Below, one piece after another: positions 44,348 to 56,298 of a DNA stretch of 64,000 nt. Position 1 is the first letter of the stretch. Each line of letters begins with the position of its first letter. The position numbers were made by a program, and so were the translations under genes. The DNA is taken from positions 997,001-1,061,000 of the forward strand of contig NZ_JAFEWC010000003.1 of the NCBI RefSeq assembly GCF_017355875.1, written 5' to 3'. The notes under the pieces are model-generated. The model was not told the origin of the DNA and did not search any database. It saw only the letters and a list, made by a program, of their open reading frames with translations. Origin of the DNA: Aridibaculum aurantiacum (lineage in GTDB: Bacteria > Bacteroidota > Bacteroidia > Chitinophagales > Chitinophagaceae).

Positions 44348-44866
44348 ATGATCTCATTTTCACCTTTAACACCAGCCGACGCGCCTTTGCTTGCTCAGAT
44401 CGGTGGAACCAGTTTATTGGAATCGCATGGGCATAGTCAACCAATAGAAATTATGCAGGCTTATGTAAACAGGAGTTTCAACGAAAAAGCCTGCCGTGCA
44501 GAATTAGAAAATGAGCAGAATATTTTCTCGGCTGTTTATTATAACAATCAACCTGCAGGATATTATAAGATCATCTACAAATTTCCTCATCCTGCAGTTT
44601 CCTTAAAAGGAGTAACCAAACTGGAACGTCTTTACTTGCTAAAGGAATTCTATGACCTGAAGCTGGGGCATCATCTACTTGAACAGGCCATCAAGCAATC
44701 TAAGGCAGCAGGCGATAAGGGTATGTGGCTGGAAGTCTGGACGGGTAATGATCGGGCCATTCGTTTCTACCAAAAGAAAGGATTTGAAATGGTCGGTGAA
44801 ACTGAATTCAGGTTGACTGCTACGCACACCAATCCGGCATGGGTAATGCTGCTACAATACGAGTAG
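44348..44866 (+). CDS. GNAT-family N-acetyltransferase
   Basis: 172 residues. The acetyl-CoA-binding region is LERLYLLKEFYDLKLGHHLLEQAI, followed by WLEVWTGNDRAIRFYQKKGFEMVGE, the standard GNAT motifs A and B. The substrate (polyamine, peptide or antibiotic) cannot be told. The ATG at 44348 lies 4 bases from a minus-7-like box. Confidence 0.92.
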   Translation: MISFSPLTPADAPLLAQIGGTSLLESHGHSQPIEIMQAYVNRSFNEKACRAELENEQNIFSAVYYNNQPAGYYKIIYKFPHPAVSLKGVTKLERLYLLKEFYDLKLGHHLLEQAIKQSKAAGDKGMWLEVWTGNDRAIRFYQKKGFEMVGETEFRLTATHTNPAWVMLLQYE

Positions 44867-44910
44867 TTTTTGAATAAGTTTATCTACTTCAGTTGACACA
44901 GCTTTGTAAG

Positions 44911-45642
44911 CTATTTACTATCTACCACATCATCAGGTGTCTGATAATATTCTACCAGGCATGTATCCAGCGGCTGGCCCTGGTTGTGGATGCAATCGCA
45001 GAATTGTGCGCCTGCCGTGGTTCTGTTAGTATTTTCAAATTGCGTCATGCAATCCTTCGAACTATTGCGCGGCATAATGTCGAAACCAAATTGTATAAAC
45101 AAGATGATAACTGCAACTGTTGCCACTACGCCAGCAAAGAACCTCGCAGGAAACTTGTTGCTTAGTTCACTTTGCTTAGGAGGAGGATTAGTACCAGGTG
45201 CTCCAAATGGAAGGATGTGTTTTAGTTTGTCATAGTTCCAACAGATGAGGAACAATGAAGCCAATACCATAAGCGGCGACGTAAGAATTGATCCTTCAAA
45301 TCGCACTGCGTGTGAAAGGATACAAATATTGAGGATGATAGGAAAATAGATGAGCGCACCAAGCAATACCGTACGGCGAAACAGTAGCAGGATGGCAGCT
45401 AGCACTTGAGCATAACCAATGAATGTATAGTAAAAGCCTGTGTGATGTAATGCCTCTAAATATTGACCCATGGGATGATTAACAGAAAGACCTGAAGCAA
45501 ATCTTTCGCCTATAATCTTTACCGTACCAGAAGTGATAAAGCCAAAGGCAAGTGCAAGGCGAGTAAAGTTGGCAAAGTAGTGTAGCCACCGGTTTCCTCT
45601 TGCTTCAGCATGAAGTTGATCCAACCTTGAAGAGATGCTCAT
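44911..45642 (-). CDS. DoxX-family membrane protein with Cys-rich C-terminal tail
   Basis: 243 residues. The first 150 are a DoxX four-helix membrane domain (LALAFGFITSGTVKII; YFPIILNICILSHAVRFEGS). An extra helix (VVATVAVIILFIQFGFDI) and a soluble tail with four cysteines (DCMTQFE, FCDCIHN, DTCLVEYY) follow, probably on the periplasmic side. The tail is unlike plain DoxX and could bind metal or form disulfides. It lies 31 bases after the DUF4241 gene and is likely co-transcribed. Confidence 0.85.
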   Translation of the reverse strand: MSISSRLDQLHAEARGNRWLHYFANFTRLALAFGFITSGTVKIIGERFASGLSVNHPMGQYLEALHHTGFYYTFIGYAQVLAAILLLFRRTVLLGALIYFPIILNICILSHAVRFEGSILTSPLMVLASLFLICWNYDKLKHILPFGAPGTNPPPKQSELSNKFPARFFAGVVATVAVIILFIQFGFDIMPRNSSKDCMTQFENTNRTTAGAQFCDCIHNQGQPLDTCLVEYYQTPDDVVDSK

Positions 45643-45673
45643 GATTTTATTGTTTGACTAATTGAACCCATAC

Positions 45674-46426
45674 TTATTTATTCTTCCAGTCAAATAGCTT
45701 AAAGTCTGTTGTGAGCCTGCATGGATTTCCTGCTGCATCATAACCAATATAGGTGGCATACCTGCCATCACCAACACCGGTAGTAAATGCAGCCAGGTTG
45801 TACGAACCAAAACTGTACATTGTATAGCGCCAATCAGGATGGTAATGTTTATCCATCTCTTTAAACAGTTCATGCTTGCTTTCCATCTCCCATATCTGCT
45901 TTGGATTTAAACCTTTGATTGCATCCTGGTCCATAAAAATGCCGACGCCTGCATCTACACCATAACCATGTATCTCTTCATCGCCAACGGGTAGCGGCTT
46001 CTGTCCTTCAAGCAGTGCCAGCTCCCATTTTACAACTGGTTCATCGCTGAATTTGATTCTCGCAAAAGCAACCATTTCTTCACCTTCCACACCAGCAATA
46101 GAAAGCTGAACGGGAAATTCGCCGGTTGGAAAAACCTGCGTAAAAGGAAGTCCATACTCATCTATATGAAGCGGGTCGCAAGCAACTATACGTCCTGTAG
46201 TGATCTTCAATTTCCCGATCGTCACACCGTACAAATTGATATCCTGTGTTCTTCCTTTTTCTGTCGTTCCTTTTATAAATGCTTTTTCAAAAAGAGCAGG
46301 CTGTGCTATGATAGCTGGCGGTGTAGAAGTGATGGTGTCAAGTTTTTCGGTTGAAATAGGCGTATCGTTTTTTGGTGCACCTATTTTGCAAGCAAAAAAT
46401 GCCAGAGCAATAAAAATGTATCTCAT
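45674..46426 (-). CDS. DUF4241 protein, exported
   Basis: 250 residues. The start (MRYIFIALAFFACKIG) looks like a lipoprotein signal. The family pattern follows: IVACDPLHIDEYGLPFTQVFPTGEFPVQ (in parts), VAFARIKFSD, WELAL and YGVDAGVGIFMD, then a C-terminal DGRYATYIGYD. The function is unknown. First gene of a two-gene minus-strand unit with the DoxX gene. Confidence 0.82.
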   Translation of the reverse strand: MRYIFIALAFFACKIGAPKNDTPISTEKLDTITSTPPAIIAQPALFEKAFIKGTTEKGRTQDINLYGVTIGKLKITTGRIVACDPLHIDEYGLPFTQVFPTGEFPVQLSIAGVEGEEMVAFARIKFSDEPVVKWELALLEGQKPLPVGDEEIHGYGVDAGVGIFMDQDAIKGLNPKQIWEMESKHELFKEMDKHYHPDWRYTMYSFGSYNLAAFTTGVGDGRYATYIGYDAAGNPCRLTTDFKLFDWKNK

Positions 46427-46680
46427 GATAGAATTTATATGGTTGATTTAGGGGATAAGAGTTTTAGATCTGTTTTGAACTCAGTCGCTGGAAAGCACTT
46501 TGAAATTCAAAGCTAATGAAGTAATGAACATCATTGAAAAATATTTTCTGCTGCCGGCAGCCTGGCTGCTAAATAAGTTAGAGGAGGAGAAGGAACTATC
46601 TATTAAAATAGAATGGCGTAGAATGAGGTTAACCGAAACTGGTAATTGTACTATTTTTTACTACCATTGCTACACAGATA

Positions 46681-47715
46681 ATGAGTATAGGCCAGATTAT
46701 ATTGATAATTGTAAGCGGCTTGGGCATCTTCCATGGCTTGTTCACCGCTGTTCTACTTTGGAGTACAAAAGCACCTAACCCGCTATCAAACAAGTTGCTA
46801 AGTGCTGTCATGGTTGTTCTTTCGCTCAGGGTGGGTAAGTCTGTTATTATGGCTTTCGTAGATCGCTTCCCGATGCTTTACGTTTACCTCGGCTTATGCC
46901 TTATGCTATTCATCGGGCCGCTATTCCTGATTTACGCAAAAACTGTTTTACAAAAGAACTTTGCGCTTAGCAAAAAGGAGCTATTGCATTTCGTACCCGC
47001 TGTTGTCTTCATTGCCCTTGGTTTCCCGATGCAGCAATTTGGTTTCAGGAACCTGCCGGAGTATATCGCCATTTTCTGCTTCCTGTTTTTCTATATCCAT
47101 TTTCTCTCTTACATCTTATTCTCTTGGCTTAAGGTAATAAAGGCAGCAGAAAGTACAACAGAAACCAAGGCATGGGTGAATATCCTCACCATTGGTTTGT
47201 CGACCATCTGGTTTGAATATGTCCTGAACCTTTTTGAAGAACGCGTTCCCTATATTTTAGGACCAATTGTTTATTCAGTTACTGTGTATGTTATCACCTT
47301 TCTTGCATACAAGCATAAGTACCTGTCAGCCATCAACACGGTTAAGTACAAGACAACCGGCCTGTCTGAAAGCGAAACTGAAAACCTATTTGCAACTGCA
47401 GATGAACTGGTACAAAAGGAAGCTTTATACCTTGACTCAAATCTTACGCTGGCTATCTTAAGTAAAAGGTTGAAGTCAAGTAGCCAGAAATTATCAATGG
47501 CAATTAATATCCGTTCGGGTTCAAATTTCAATGAATATGTAAACCGGTATCGTATTGCACATGCAGAAGGTCTGCTGAAAGATCCAGCGCTGGCAAATAT
47601 GAGTATTGCCGCTATTGCTTATGAATGTGGCTTCAATAGTTTGTCGTCTTTTAATACCGCGTTCAAGAAAATCAACGGCAGAACGCCTTCCATGTTTAGA
47701 AATGCAATGGCTTGA
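46681..47715 (+). CDS. AraC-family regulator with seven-helix membrane N-terminus
   Basis: 344 residues. Seven hydrophobic helices fill residues 1-215 (IGQIILIIVSGLGIFHGLFTAVLL; LCLMLFIGPLFLIYAKTV; AYKHKYLSAI after the last). A cytosolic linker and a C-terminal AraC DNA-binding domain follow (ALANMSIAAIAYECGFNSLSSFNTAFKKINGRTP in parts). This membrane-bound layout is common in Bacteroidota. The signal is unknown. It is divergent from the DUF4241 gene. Confidence 0.9.
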   Translation: MSIGQIILIIVSGLGIFHGLFTAVLLWSTKAPNPLSNKLLSAVMVVLSLRVGKSVIMAFVDRFPMLYVYLGLCLMLFIGPLFLIYAKTVLQKNFALSKKELLHFVPAVVFIALGFPMQQFGFRNLPEYIAIFCFLFFYIHFLSYILFSWLKVIKAAESTTETKAWVNILTIGLSTIWFEYVLNLFEERVPYILGPIVYSVTVYVITFLAYKHKYLSAINTVKYKTTGLSESETENLFATADELVQKEALYLDSNLTLAILSKRLKSSSQKLSMAINIRSGSNFNEYVNRYRIAHAEGLLKDPALANMSIAAIAYECGFNSLSSFNTAFKKINGRTPSMFRNAMA

Positions 47716-47819
47716 TTTTCAATAGTTACTCCTTCTGAAATATCGTTTCCACTTACGAAATTATCATTCCGGTAGGTCTGTTTCATGCTTCTAAGTTGGT
47801 TTGCATAAAACCAAATACA

Positions 47820-48701
47820 ATGAACAAAAGCTTTCTACTGGTCTTGCTGACCTTGTGTGTATTCCAAGCCTTTTCGCAGGCTAAACAATTTAAAGTAGGT
47901 GACGATAGACGGAGGTATATCGTGTATCTGCCAACTGGTTACCATGCGGATTCGATGAAAAAATACCCGCTCGTTTTCAATTTTCATGGTGGCGGAATGA
48001 CGATGACGGAGCAGATGTTTTACTCAGGCATGAACAAGTCAGCTGATAAAAACAGTTTCATTGCAGTGTATCCTCAAGGCATCAACCAGGACTGGAACGT
48101 GGGTTTTGAGACCTCGTACCGCCATGGGACGAATGATGTTGGCTTTGTAGAAAAGCTGCTGGAATACCTGGTAAAGCAGTACCGTGTAGATGAAACAGCG
48201 GTATATGCTACCGGCTTATCAAGAGGTGGCTTTTTCTGCCATAGGTTAGCTGCAGAGCTGCCGGGCAAAATTGCCGCCATAGCATCAGTAGGCGGATTGC
48301 TGCCGGATAGTGTGGTGGCTTTTCATACAAGCAAGACGCCCATTCCAGTCATGATCATTCATGGCACTGCAGATGAGGTAGTAAAGTATGAAGGTAAAAC
48401 CGGTGCTTATAAATCTGCGGCTGAAACATATAACTACTGGAAAGTGCTCAACAATTTATCTGCAGCTAAAGAAACGACTACTACAATTGATAGGCATCGT
48501 AGCGATAGTACAACTGTTACCACCAGGACAGTAGGTGATGGTAAAGCTGCGGTTAGCCTTGTAAGTATAGTAGGAGGTGGTCATACATTGCCGGGTGCGG
48601 ATGCTTTCAATATTGGTTTTCCTTTGGGTAAAACAACAAGGGAGATTGAGTTCAACGAGATCACCTGGAACTTCTTTGCCAGGTACAGGCGGGATAAGTA
48701 G
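47820..48701 (+). CDS. Secreted polyhydroxybutyrate-depolymerase-like esterase (LpqC/CE1 type)
   Basis: About 293 residues from ATG 47820, with signal peptide MNKSFLLVLLTLCVFQAFSQ. An alpha/beta hydrolase: oxyanion region FNFHGGGMT, nucleophile elbow GLSRGGFF, Asp region IIHGTADEVV, and catalytic His in GGGHTLPG. Substrates of this group include polyesters and feruloyl or acetyl esters; the true one is unknown. A terminator follows. Confidence 0.9.
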   Translation: MNKSFLLVLLTLCVFQAFSQAKQFKVGDDRRRYIVYLPTGYHADSMKKYPLVFNFHGGGMTMTEQMFYSGMNKSADKNSFIAVYPQGINQDWNVGFETSYRHGTNDVGFVEKLLEYLVKQYRVDETAVYATGLSRGGFFCHRLAAELPGKIAAIASVGGLLPDSVVAFHTSKTPIPVMIIHGTADEVVKYEGKTGAYKSAAETYNYWKVLNNLSAAKETTTTIDRHRSDSTTVTTRTVGDGKAAVSLVSIVGGGHTLPGADAFNIGFPLGKTTREIEFNEITWNFFARYRRDK

Positions 48702-48723
48702 AACCTCGAAAAATTTAGTTGTT

Positions 48724-48773
48724 AGAGTTGCCATTCTTTGAAAATATAGTACTGAGAATGGCAACTCTTTTAA
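48724..48773 (+). terminator. Rho-independent terminator after the esterase gene
   Basis: AGAGTTGCCATTCT (48724-48737) pairs perfectly with 48755-48768 and is followed by TTTT. It isolates the esterase from the downstream kinase gene run. Confidence 0.85.
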
Positions 48774-48966
48774 AAGAACAAGTTCAAGGAGCTATAAATT
48801 TCTACCCAAACATGCGCGGCCTTTTCAGTAAAACATCATGATCATATGTTATATGAGCTTTTTGCCTCTTATTAATGATTATAAAAATCCAAATGATGCC
48901 CGAGAAAGACGTAATGCGTTTCCGACACAATTTCTGATGATTTCACACGGTTAAATTGCATTACCT

Positions 48967-52017
<3,051 letters not shown>

Positions 52018-52052
52018 CAATATTCTTTTTTAAAACCCTAACACCCCCTAAT

Positions 52053-52421
52053 ATGAAAATTTTGATTGCTGAAGACGACTCGCTCATTTTACGAATGATG
52101 GAGTTGTGCCTAAAGAAAGAAGGCCATGATGTTATTTGTAGCAAAGACGGCCGGGATGCCGTTGAGAAAATAAAGGCTCAAAATCCTGATCTCATCATTG
52201 TAGATATTATGATGCCTTACATTTCGGGGCTTGAGATTGTTGGAATGGTAAAACAACAAATTCAGCCTGTTCCCGTTATTGTTTTATCGGCAATGGGGCA
52301 ACAAGGTGTGGTGGATGAAGCAGTGAAGCTTGGAGCAGATCATTATATTTCAAAGCCGTTCAATATTCAGCAGCTGTCTTCTCATATCAATCGCCTTACA
52401 AGTCCAGCCATTGCCAGTTAA
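52053..52421 (+). CDS. Single-domain response regulator, probable output of the hybrid kinase
   Basis: 122 residues, a lone receiver: AEDDS, phospho-Asp in IIVDIMMPYISG, LSAMG switch and YISKPF lysine. It starts 35 bases after the hybrid kinase. Without a DNA-binding domain it must act by protein contact, and the next genes (HEAT-like protein, GT2 synthase) are the natural candidates. Similar lone regulators control polysaccharide synthases elsewhere; here this is inference. Confidence 0.93.
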   Translation: MKILIAEDDSLILRMMELCLKKEGHDVICSKDGRDAVEKIKAQNPDLIIVDIMMPYISGLEIVGMVKQQIQPVPVIVLSAMGQQGVVDEAVKLGADHYISKPFNIQQLSSHINRLTSPAIAS

Positions 52422-52455
52422 GATACTTTTTTAACAAGGTGAAAAACGTAACCCA

Positions 52456-53373
52456 ATGATTGTGATGCATGCAGGTTCTGGGCTAATAGAAAAGCTGCTC
52501 GATCCTGCAAGCTTATATACAGCAGCTTCCTTTTTTATACTGGCTACACTCATCACTGTAATTGCTACTTTTTATTCATTATATATAAAGAATAAAAAAA
52601 CCTTATTTAAGAATAGAATAAAAGAACATATTGACCAATGGATTATTCAGATTATATCTGAAGAAGAATCCGAAATAAAAGTGCCTGCCAGGTTCAGGAA
52701 ATTACTTAAAAATGCTTCTGCACGCCAGGTAGCTATTGATGAATTAATAAGTAGTAAAAGAACATTTTTAGGAAGTGTTGCTGATAATATTGTTCAGCTG
52801 TTTTACCAGTTGGGCCTGCACGAAGAATCCACAAAAAAATTAGATGATAGCCAGCCGCACATTCAGTGCCAGGGAATTCATGAATTGTGTACTATGGAGC
52901 AGCGACACCTGTTGCAGAAGATATACAGGTATACCAACTCTAAAGATCCTGATGTGCGCATTGAAGCGCAGTCTGCCATGGTAAAATGGTATGGCTTCAA
53001 TGGATTGCGTTTTCTTGATATCGTTTCATATCCTATCACTGCGTTCCAGCAACTAAAACTGCTTGAACTATTACGTAATGAAGACTTCAAAGAGATACCT
53101 AAACTGGGTAAGTGGTTGTCTTCTAAAAATGTTTCAGTGATCCAATTCGCTCTAAAACTGGCGGAGCATTACCGGCAGCACCAGGTTTCAGCCGAGGCTG
53201 CTCATTGCCTGTATCATACTGATGAAGCTGTGCGTATGCAGGCTATTAAAACGCTTGCCACCATTGGTTATAACTCTACCGCAGGTTTATATAACATGTC
53301 TTACAATGCAGATAAAATACAATTTCAGGTAAATGAAGATGTATACCTGCAGGTAAAATCTATAGCGGTATGA
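52456..53373 (+). CDS. Membrane-anchored HEAT-repeat-like protein
   Basis: 305 residues. One membrane helix near 20-42 (YTAASFFILATLITVIATFY), then a cytosolic part made of paired helices (LLQKIYRYTNSKDPDVRIEAQSAMVKWYG in parts; AHCLYHTDEAVRMQAIKTLATIGYN) resembling HEAT repeats. Its stop codon overlaps the start of the GT2 gene by ATGA, so the two are translationally coupled. It may be a scaffold linking the regulator to the synthase; the function is unproven. Confidence 0.8.
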   Translation: MIVMHAGSGLIEKLLDPASLYTAASFFILATLITVIATFYSLYIKNKKTLFKNRIKEHIDQWIIQIISEEESEIKVPARFRKLLKNASARQVAIDELISSKRTFLGSVADNIVQLFYQLGLHEESTKKLDDSQPHIQCQGIHELCTMEQRHLLQKIYRYTNSKDPDVRIEAQSAMVKWYGFNGLRFLDIVSYPITAFQQLKLLELLRNEDFKEIPKLGKWLSSKNVSVIQFALKLAEHYRQHQVSAEAAHCLYHTDEAVRMQAIKTLATIGYNSTAGLYNMSYNADKIQFQVNEDVYLQVKSIAV

Positions 53374-54794
53374 ATTGGTCAATGACCATATGGGATTTTG
53401 TGACGTTGGCTATTTTTATCTACTCTTCCGTGCAGCTGCTGTGTTATATTTCAATAGCTATCATATCAGTAGGTGCAATAAAAGAATATGCTAATAAAAA
53501 CAGCTTTATAGATTATAATCTTTTAGCCGTTTCACCTTATGCTCCATCTATAAGTATTCTTGCGCCTGCATACAATGAAGGCTTAAATATCATTGAAAAT
53601 GTCAGGTCGCTATTGTCAATTTATTACAACAATATTGAACTCATCATAATTAATGATGGCAGCAAAGATGATAGCCTGCAGCAGTTGATTACAGCATATG
53701 AATTGGAGAAGATCAATTATTTTGTTTCTTATAAAATACCGACTAAAGAGGTGAGGGGTGTTTACCAAAGTAAGAACCCTGTACACAAGAAACTGGTAGT
53801 GGTGGATAAAGTAAATGGCGGAAAAGCGGATGCTCTAAATGTTGGAATAAACATAGCCACCAATGATTACATCGTATGTATCGATGTGGATTGTGTGCTG
53901 GAGCAGGATGCATTGCTAAAGTTGATGAAGCCATTCCTGGAATCTACTGGGGATAAAGTAATAGCTACAGGTGGCGTGGTTCGTATTGCTAATTCTTGTG
54001 AAATAGAAAATGGTAAACTTGTAAAGGTGAACCTGCCAGATCAATACCTGCCGCGCATACAGGCGCTTGAGTATATTAGGGCTTTCTTGTTGGGACGCAT
54101 GGCGTGGAGTAAGCTGAATGGACTGCTTCTTATTTCTGGTGCGTTCGGTGCTTTTGATAAAGAGATAGCAATTAAAGCTGGTGGATATAATCATAAAACG
54201 GTAGGCGAAGACATGGAGTTGGTAGTGAGGATGCGGCGTTACATGGAGGAAAAGAAACTGCCTTATAAAGTTGCTTTCATTCCTGATCCGCTTTGTTGGA
54301 CAGAAGCACCCAATAACTACAAGATACTCGGCAGGCAACGCAACCGCTGGACAAGAGGCACGATTGAAACATTGTGGTTGCATAAAAAGATGTTCTTTAA
54401 CCCACGCTTCGGTATACTTGGAATATTAAGTTATCCTTACTGGTTTTTCTTTGAAATGTGTGCGCCTGGTGTTGAGTTCATTGGCATTGTTGCTTTCTTC
54501 ATCATGGCCATATTGAAATTGATTTACTGGCAAACCTTTTTCGCTTTTCTAATTTTCATCATTTCTTTTGGCTACTTGTATTCGACATTTGCTGTTTACA
54601 TGGAAGTGCGAACCTATAACCAGTATAAAAAACCTGCTGAAATAAAGAAGCTGTTCTTAACAGCGCTGACGGAGCCTTTTGTATTTCATCCTTTTGTTGT
54701 GTGGAGTGGTGTAAGAGGCTATGTAGATAAAATAAGAAATAAATCAAGCTGGGGTGAAATGACAAGGACTGGTCTGAATAAAAAGACGAGTTAA
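53370..54794 (+). CDS. Processive family 2 glycosyltransferase, membrane synthase
   Basis: 474 residues. An N-terminal helix, then a GT2 domain: ILAPAYNEG, NDGSKDDS, GGKADALNVGI, the DxD in CIDVDCV, the acceptor-site GEDMEL and the polymer motif RQRNRWTRG (Q/RxxRW type). Two or three C-terminal helices follow. This is the layout of PgaC, NodC and other inner-membrane polysaccharide synthases. The sugar is unknown. It overlaps the HEAT-like gene and precedes the TPR/barrel gene by 41 bases. Confidence 0.93.
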   Translation: MNWSMTIWDFVTLAIFIYSSVQLLCYISIAIISVGAIKEYANKNSFIDYNLLAVSPYAPSISILAPAYNEGLNIIENVRSLLSIYYNNIELIIINDGSKDDSLQQLITAYELEKINYFVSYKIPTKEVRGVYQSKNPVHKKLVVVDKVNGGKADALNVGINIATNDYIVCIDVDCVLEQDALLKLMKPFLESTGDKVIATGGVVRIANSCEIENGKLVKVNLPDQYLPRIQALEYIRAFLLGRMAWSKLNGLLLISGAFGAFDKEIAIKAGGYNHKTVGEDMELVVRMRRYMEEKKLPYKVAFIPDPLCWTEAPNNYKILGRQRNRWTRGTIETLWLHKKMFFNPRFGILGILSYPYWFFFEMCAPGVEFIGIVAFFIMAILKLIYWQTFFAFLIFIISFGYLYSTFAVYMEVRTYNQYKKPAEIKKLFLTALTEPFVFHPFVVWSGVRGYVDKIRNKSSWGEMTRTGLNKKTS

Positions 54795-54835
54795 GTTCTA
54801 TTCATGATTTAAAACATCAAAGAGGTGAAGACGCA

Positions 54836-56077
54836 ATGAAATTAAGAATGCTGCTAATATTTTCTGCTATATACGTGGCTGGTGTACTACAGGCCCAGCA
54901 GCCTGTACCTACAGCCAGTGAATTATTTCATGAAGCAAGAAGTGCAGCATTTGATCAGAAGGATCATGTGAAGGCAAAAGCACTGGCAACGCAAGCGTTA
55001 TCGTTAGCACCTTTCAATGCAGATATACAGGTGTTTTTGGGCAGGCTGTATGCATGGGATAAACAATACGATTCTTCCCGTTTTCATTTGAAGCATGTAC
55101 TGGCTTATGCGCCCTTGCATGAAGATGCATATTTAGCTTATACTGACCTTGAGGTATGGAACGGTCATCAACAGTTGGCCCTGGAAGTTTGTAACAAAGG
55201 ACTTGCTGTCTATCCCACTTCAGTTGATCTGCTGGTAAAAAAAGCTGGTATTCTGCAAGGGCTTAAACAATACCAGGAAGCATGGCAGGTGATTGAACAG
55301 GTTACAAAACAAAGTCAACATCATCCCGCTGCAAATGCACTAGCAACATCCATCAAAGATGCAATGGCAGTTAATAGTGTAGCTGTCCGTTACAACTTTT
55401 CACATCTTGATAATCTTCCTAATCAGCCATGGCATATGGCAAGTGTTGCCTATACAAGGCAAAGTTCATTTGGGCCAATTACAGGAAGTATACATTATGC
55501 AAAGAGGTATGGTACCAACGGCTGGCAAGCAGAACTGGAAGCTTATCCACGCATTAATAAGACGTTCTACAGTTATGTAAATTTTGGTTACTCTCCTGGT
55601 GATCGTGTATTCCCTCGTTCAAGGGGTGGGCTTTCATTAATTGCAAATCTGCCACGCGGTTTTGAAGCTGAAGCAGGCGTACGTTATCTTCATTTTGATA
55701 ATACTACATGGCTGTATACGCTGTATGCCGGCAAGTACTACAAGAAGTTTTTATTTGGCGCCCGGATGTATGTATCACCTAATGTAAATAGCAGTGCACA
55801 AACTTTTAATTTCACTGGCAGGTACTATCTAAAAGGTGCTGATGATTATGTGGGCATATCATTAGGTTCAGGTATATCTCCTGATGATCGTGCTACTAAT
55901 ATCCAGTTCAACAACAAAAGCAGGTTACACTCAAAGCAGGCAACAGTTAATTTTCAGCATCGTGTATGGAAGAGGAATTATGTTACTCTCCACGCTGGAT
56001 TTTTGCGCCAGGCTTATGAGAACAATGTATCAATGGGACAGCTGGATGTTATGGCTGGCTACCAGGTACGCTTCTAA
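54836..56077 (+). CDS. YaiO-family outer-membrane protein, TPR plus beta-barrel
   Basis: 413 residues with signal peptide (MLLIFSAIYVAGVLQAQQ). Residues about 30-185 are TPR-like (ALATQALSLAPFNADIQVFLGRLYAWD in parts; EVCNKGLAVYPTSVDLLVKKAGIL). The rest is a YaiO-type barrel (VRYNFSHLDN; SYVNFGYSPGDRVFPRSRGGLSL), ending in VMAGYQVRF with a terminal Phe, the usual barrel signal. TPR plus barrel is the architecture of exporters such as PgaA, so it may pass the synthase product across the outer membrane. The export role is inferred. Confidence 0.88.
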   Translation: MKLRMLLIFSAIYVAGVLQAQQPVPTASELFHEARSAAFDQKDHVKAKALATQALSLAPFNADIQVFLGRLYAWDKQYDSSRFHLKHVLAYAPLHEDAYLAYTDLEVWNGHQQLALEVCNKGLAVYPTSVDLLVKKAGILQGLKQYQEAWQVIEQVTKQSQHHPAANALATSIKDAMAVNSVAVRYNFSHLDNLPNQPWHMASVAYTRQSSFGPITGSIHYAKRYGTNGWQAELEAYPRINKTFYSYVNFGYSPGDRVFPRSRGGLSLIANLPRGFEAEAGVRYLHFDNTTWLYTLYAGKYYKKFLFGARMYVSPNVNSSAQTFNFTGRYYLKGADDYVGISLGSGISPDDRATNIQFNNKSRLHSKQATVNFQHRVWKRNYVTLHAGFLRQAYENNVSMGQLDVMAGYQVRF

Positions 56078-56298
56078 AACAACTTGCTTGTACATCATCT
56101 ACTAAATGCATCAGCAGTAATATCTGAAACATTATTTCCAACGCACATCATGTAAATAACGTGCGTAGGAAAAAGGTTATACTATTAAGTTCTTGATCAA
56201 TATTCAATGTCGTCTTATCCTTTTATAGTAGCATAAGCAGCGGCAAACAGCTCATGCAATAAAACCGATGTATGCAGATAAGAGATGACAAGCTCAGG

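Noticed and set aside
46500-46778. 92-residue frame before the AraC-7TM gene
   Set aside because: It starts at TTG and overlaps the better AraC gene by almost 100 bases, with no recognisable protein pattern.
53916-54383. 155-residue minus-strand frame inside the GT2 gene
   Set aside because: It lies opposite clear GT2 motifs and shows no family pattern.
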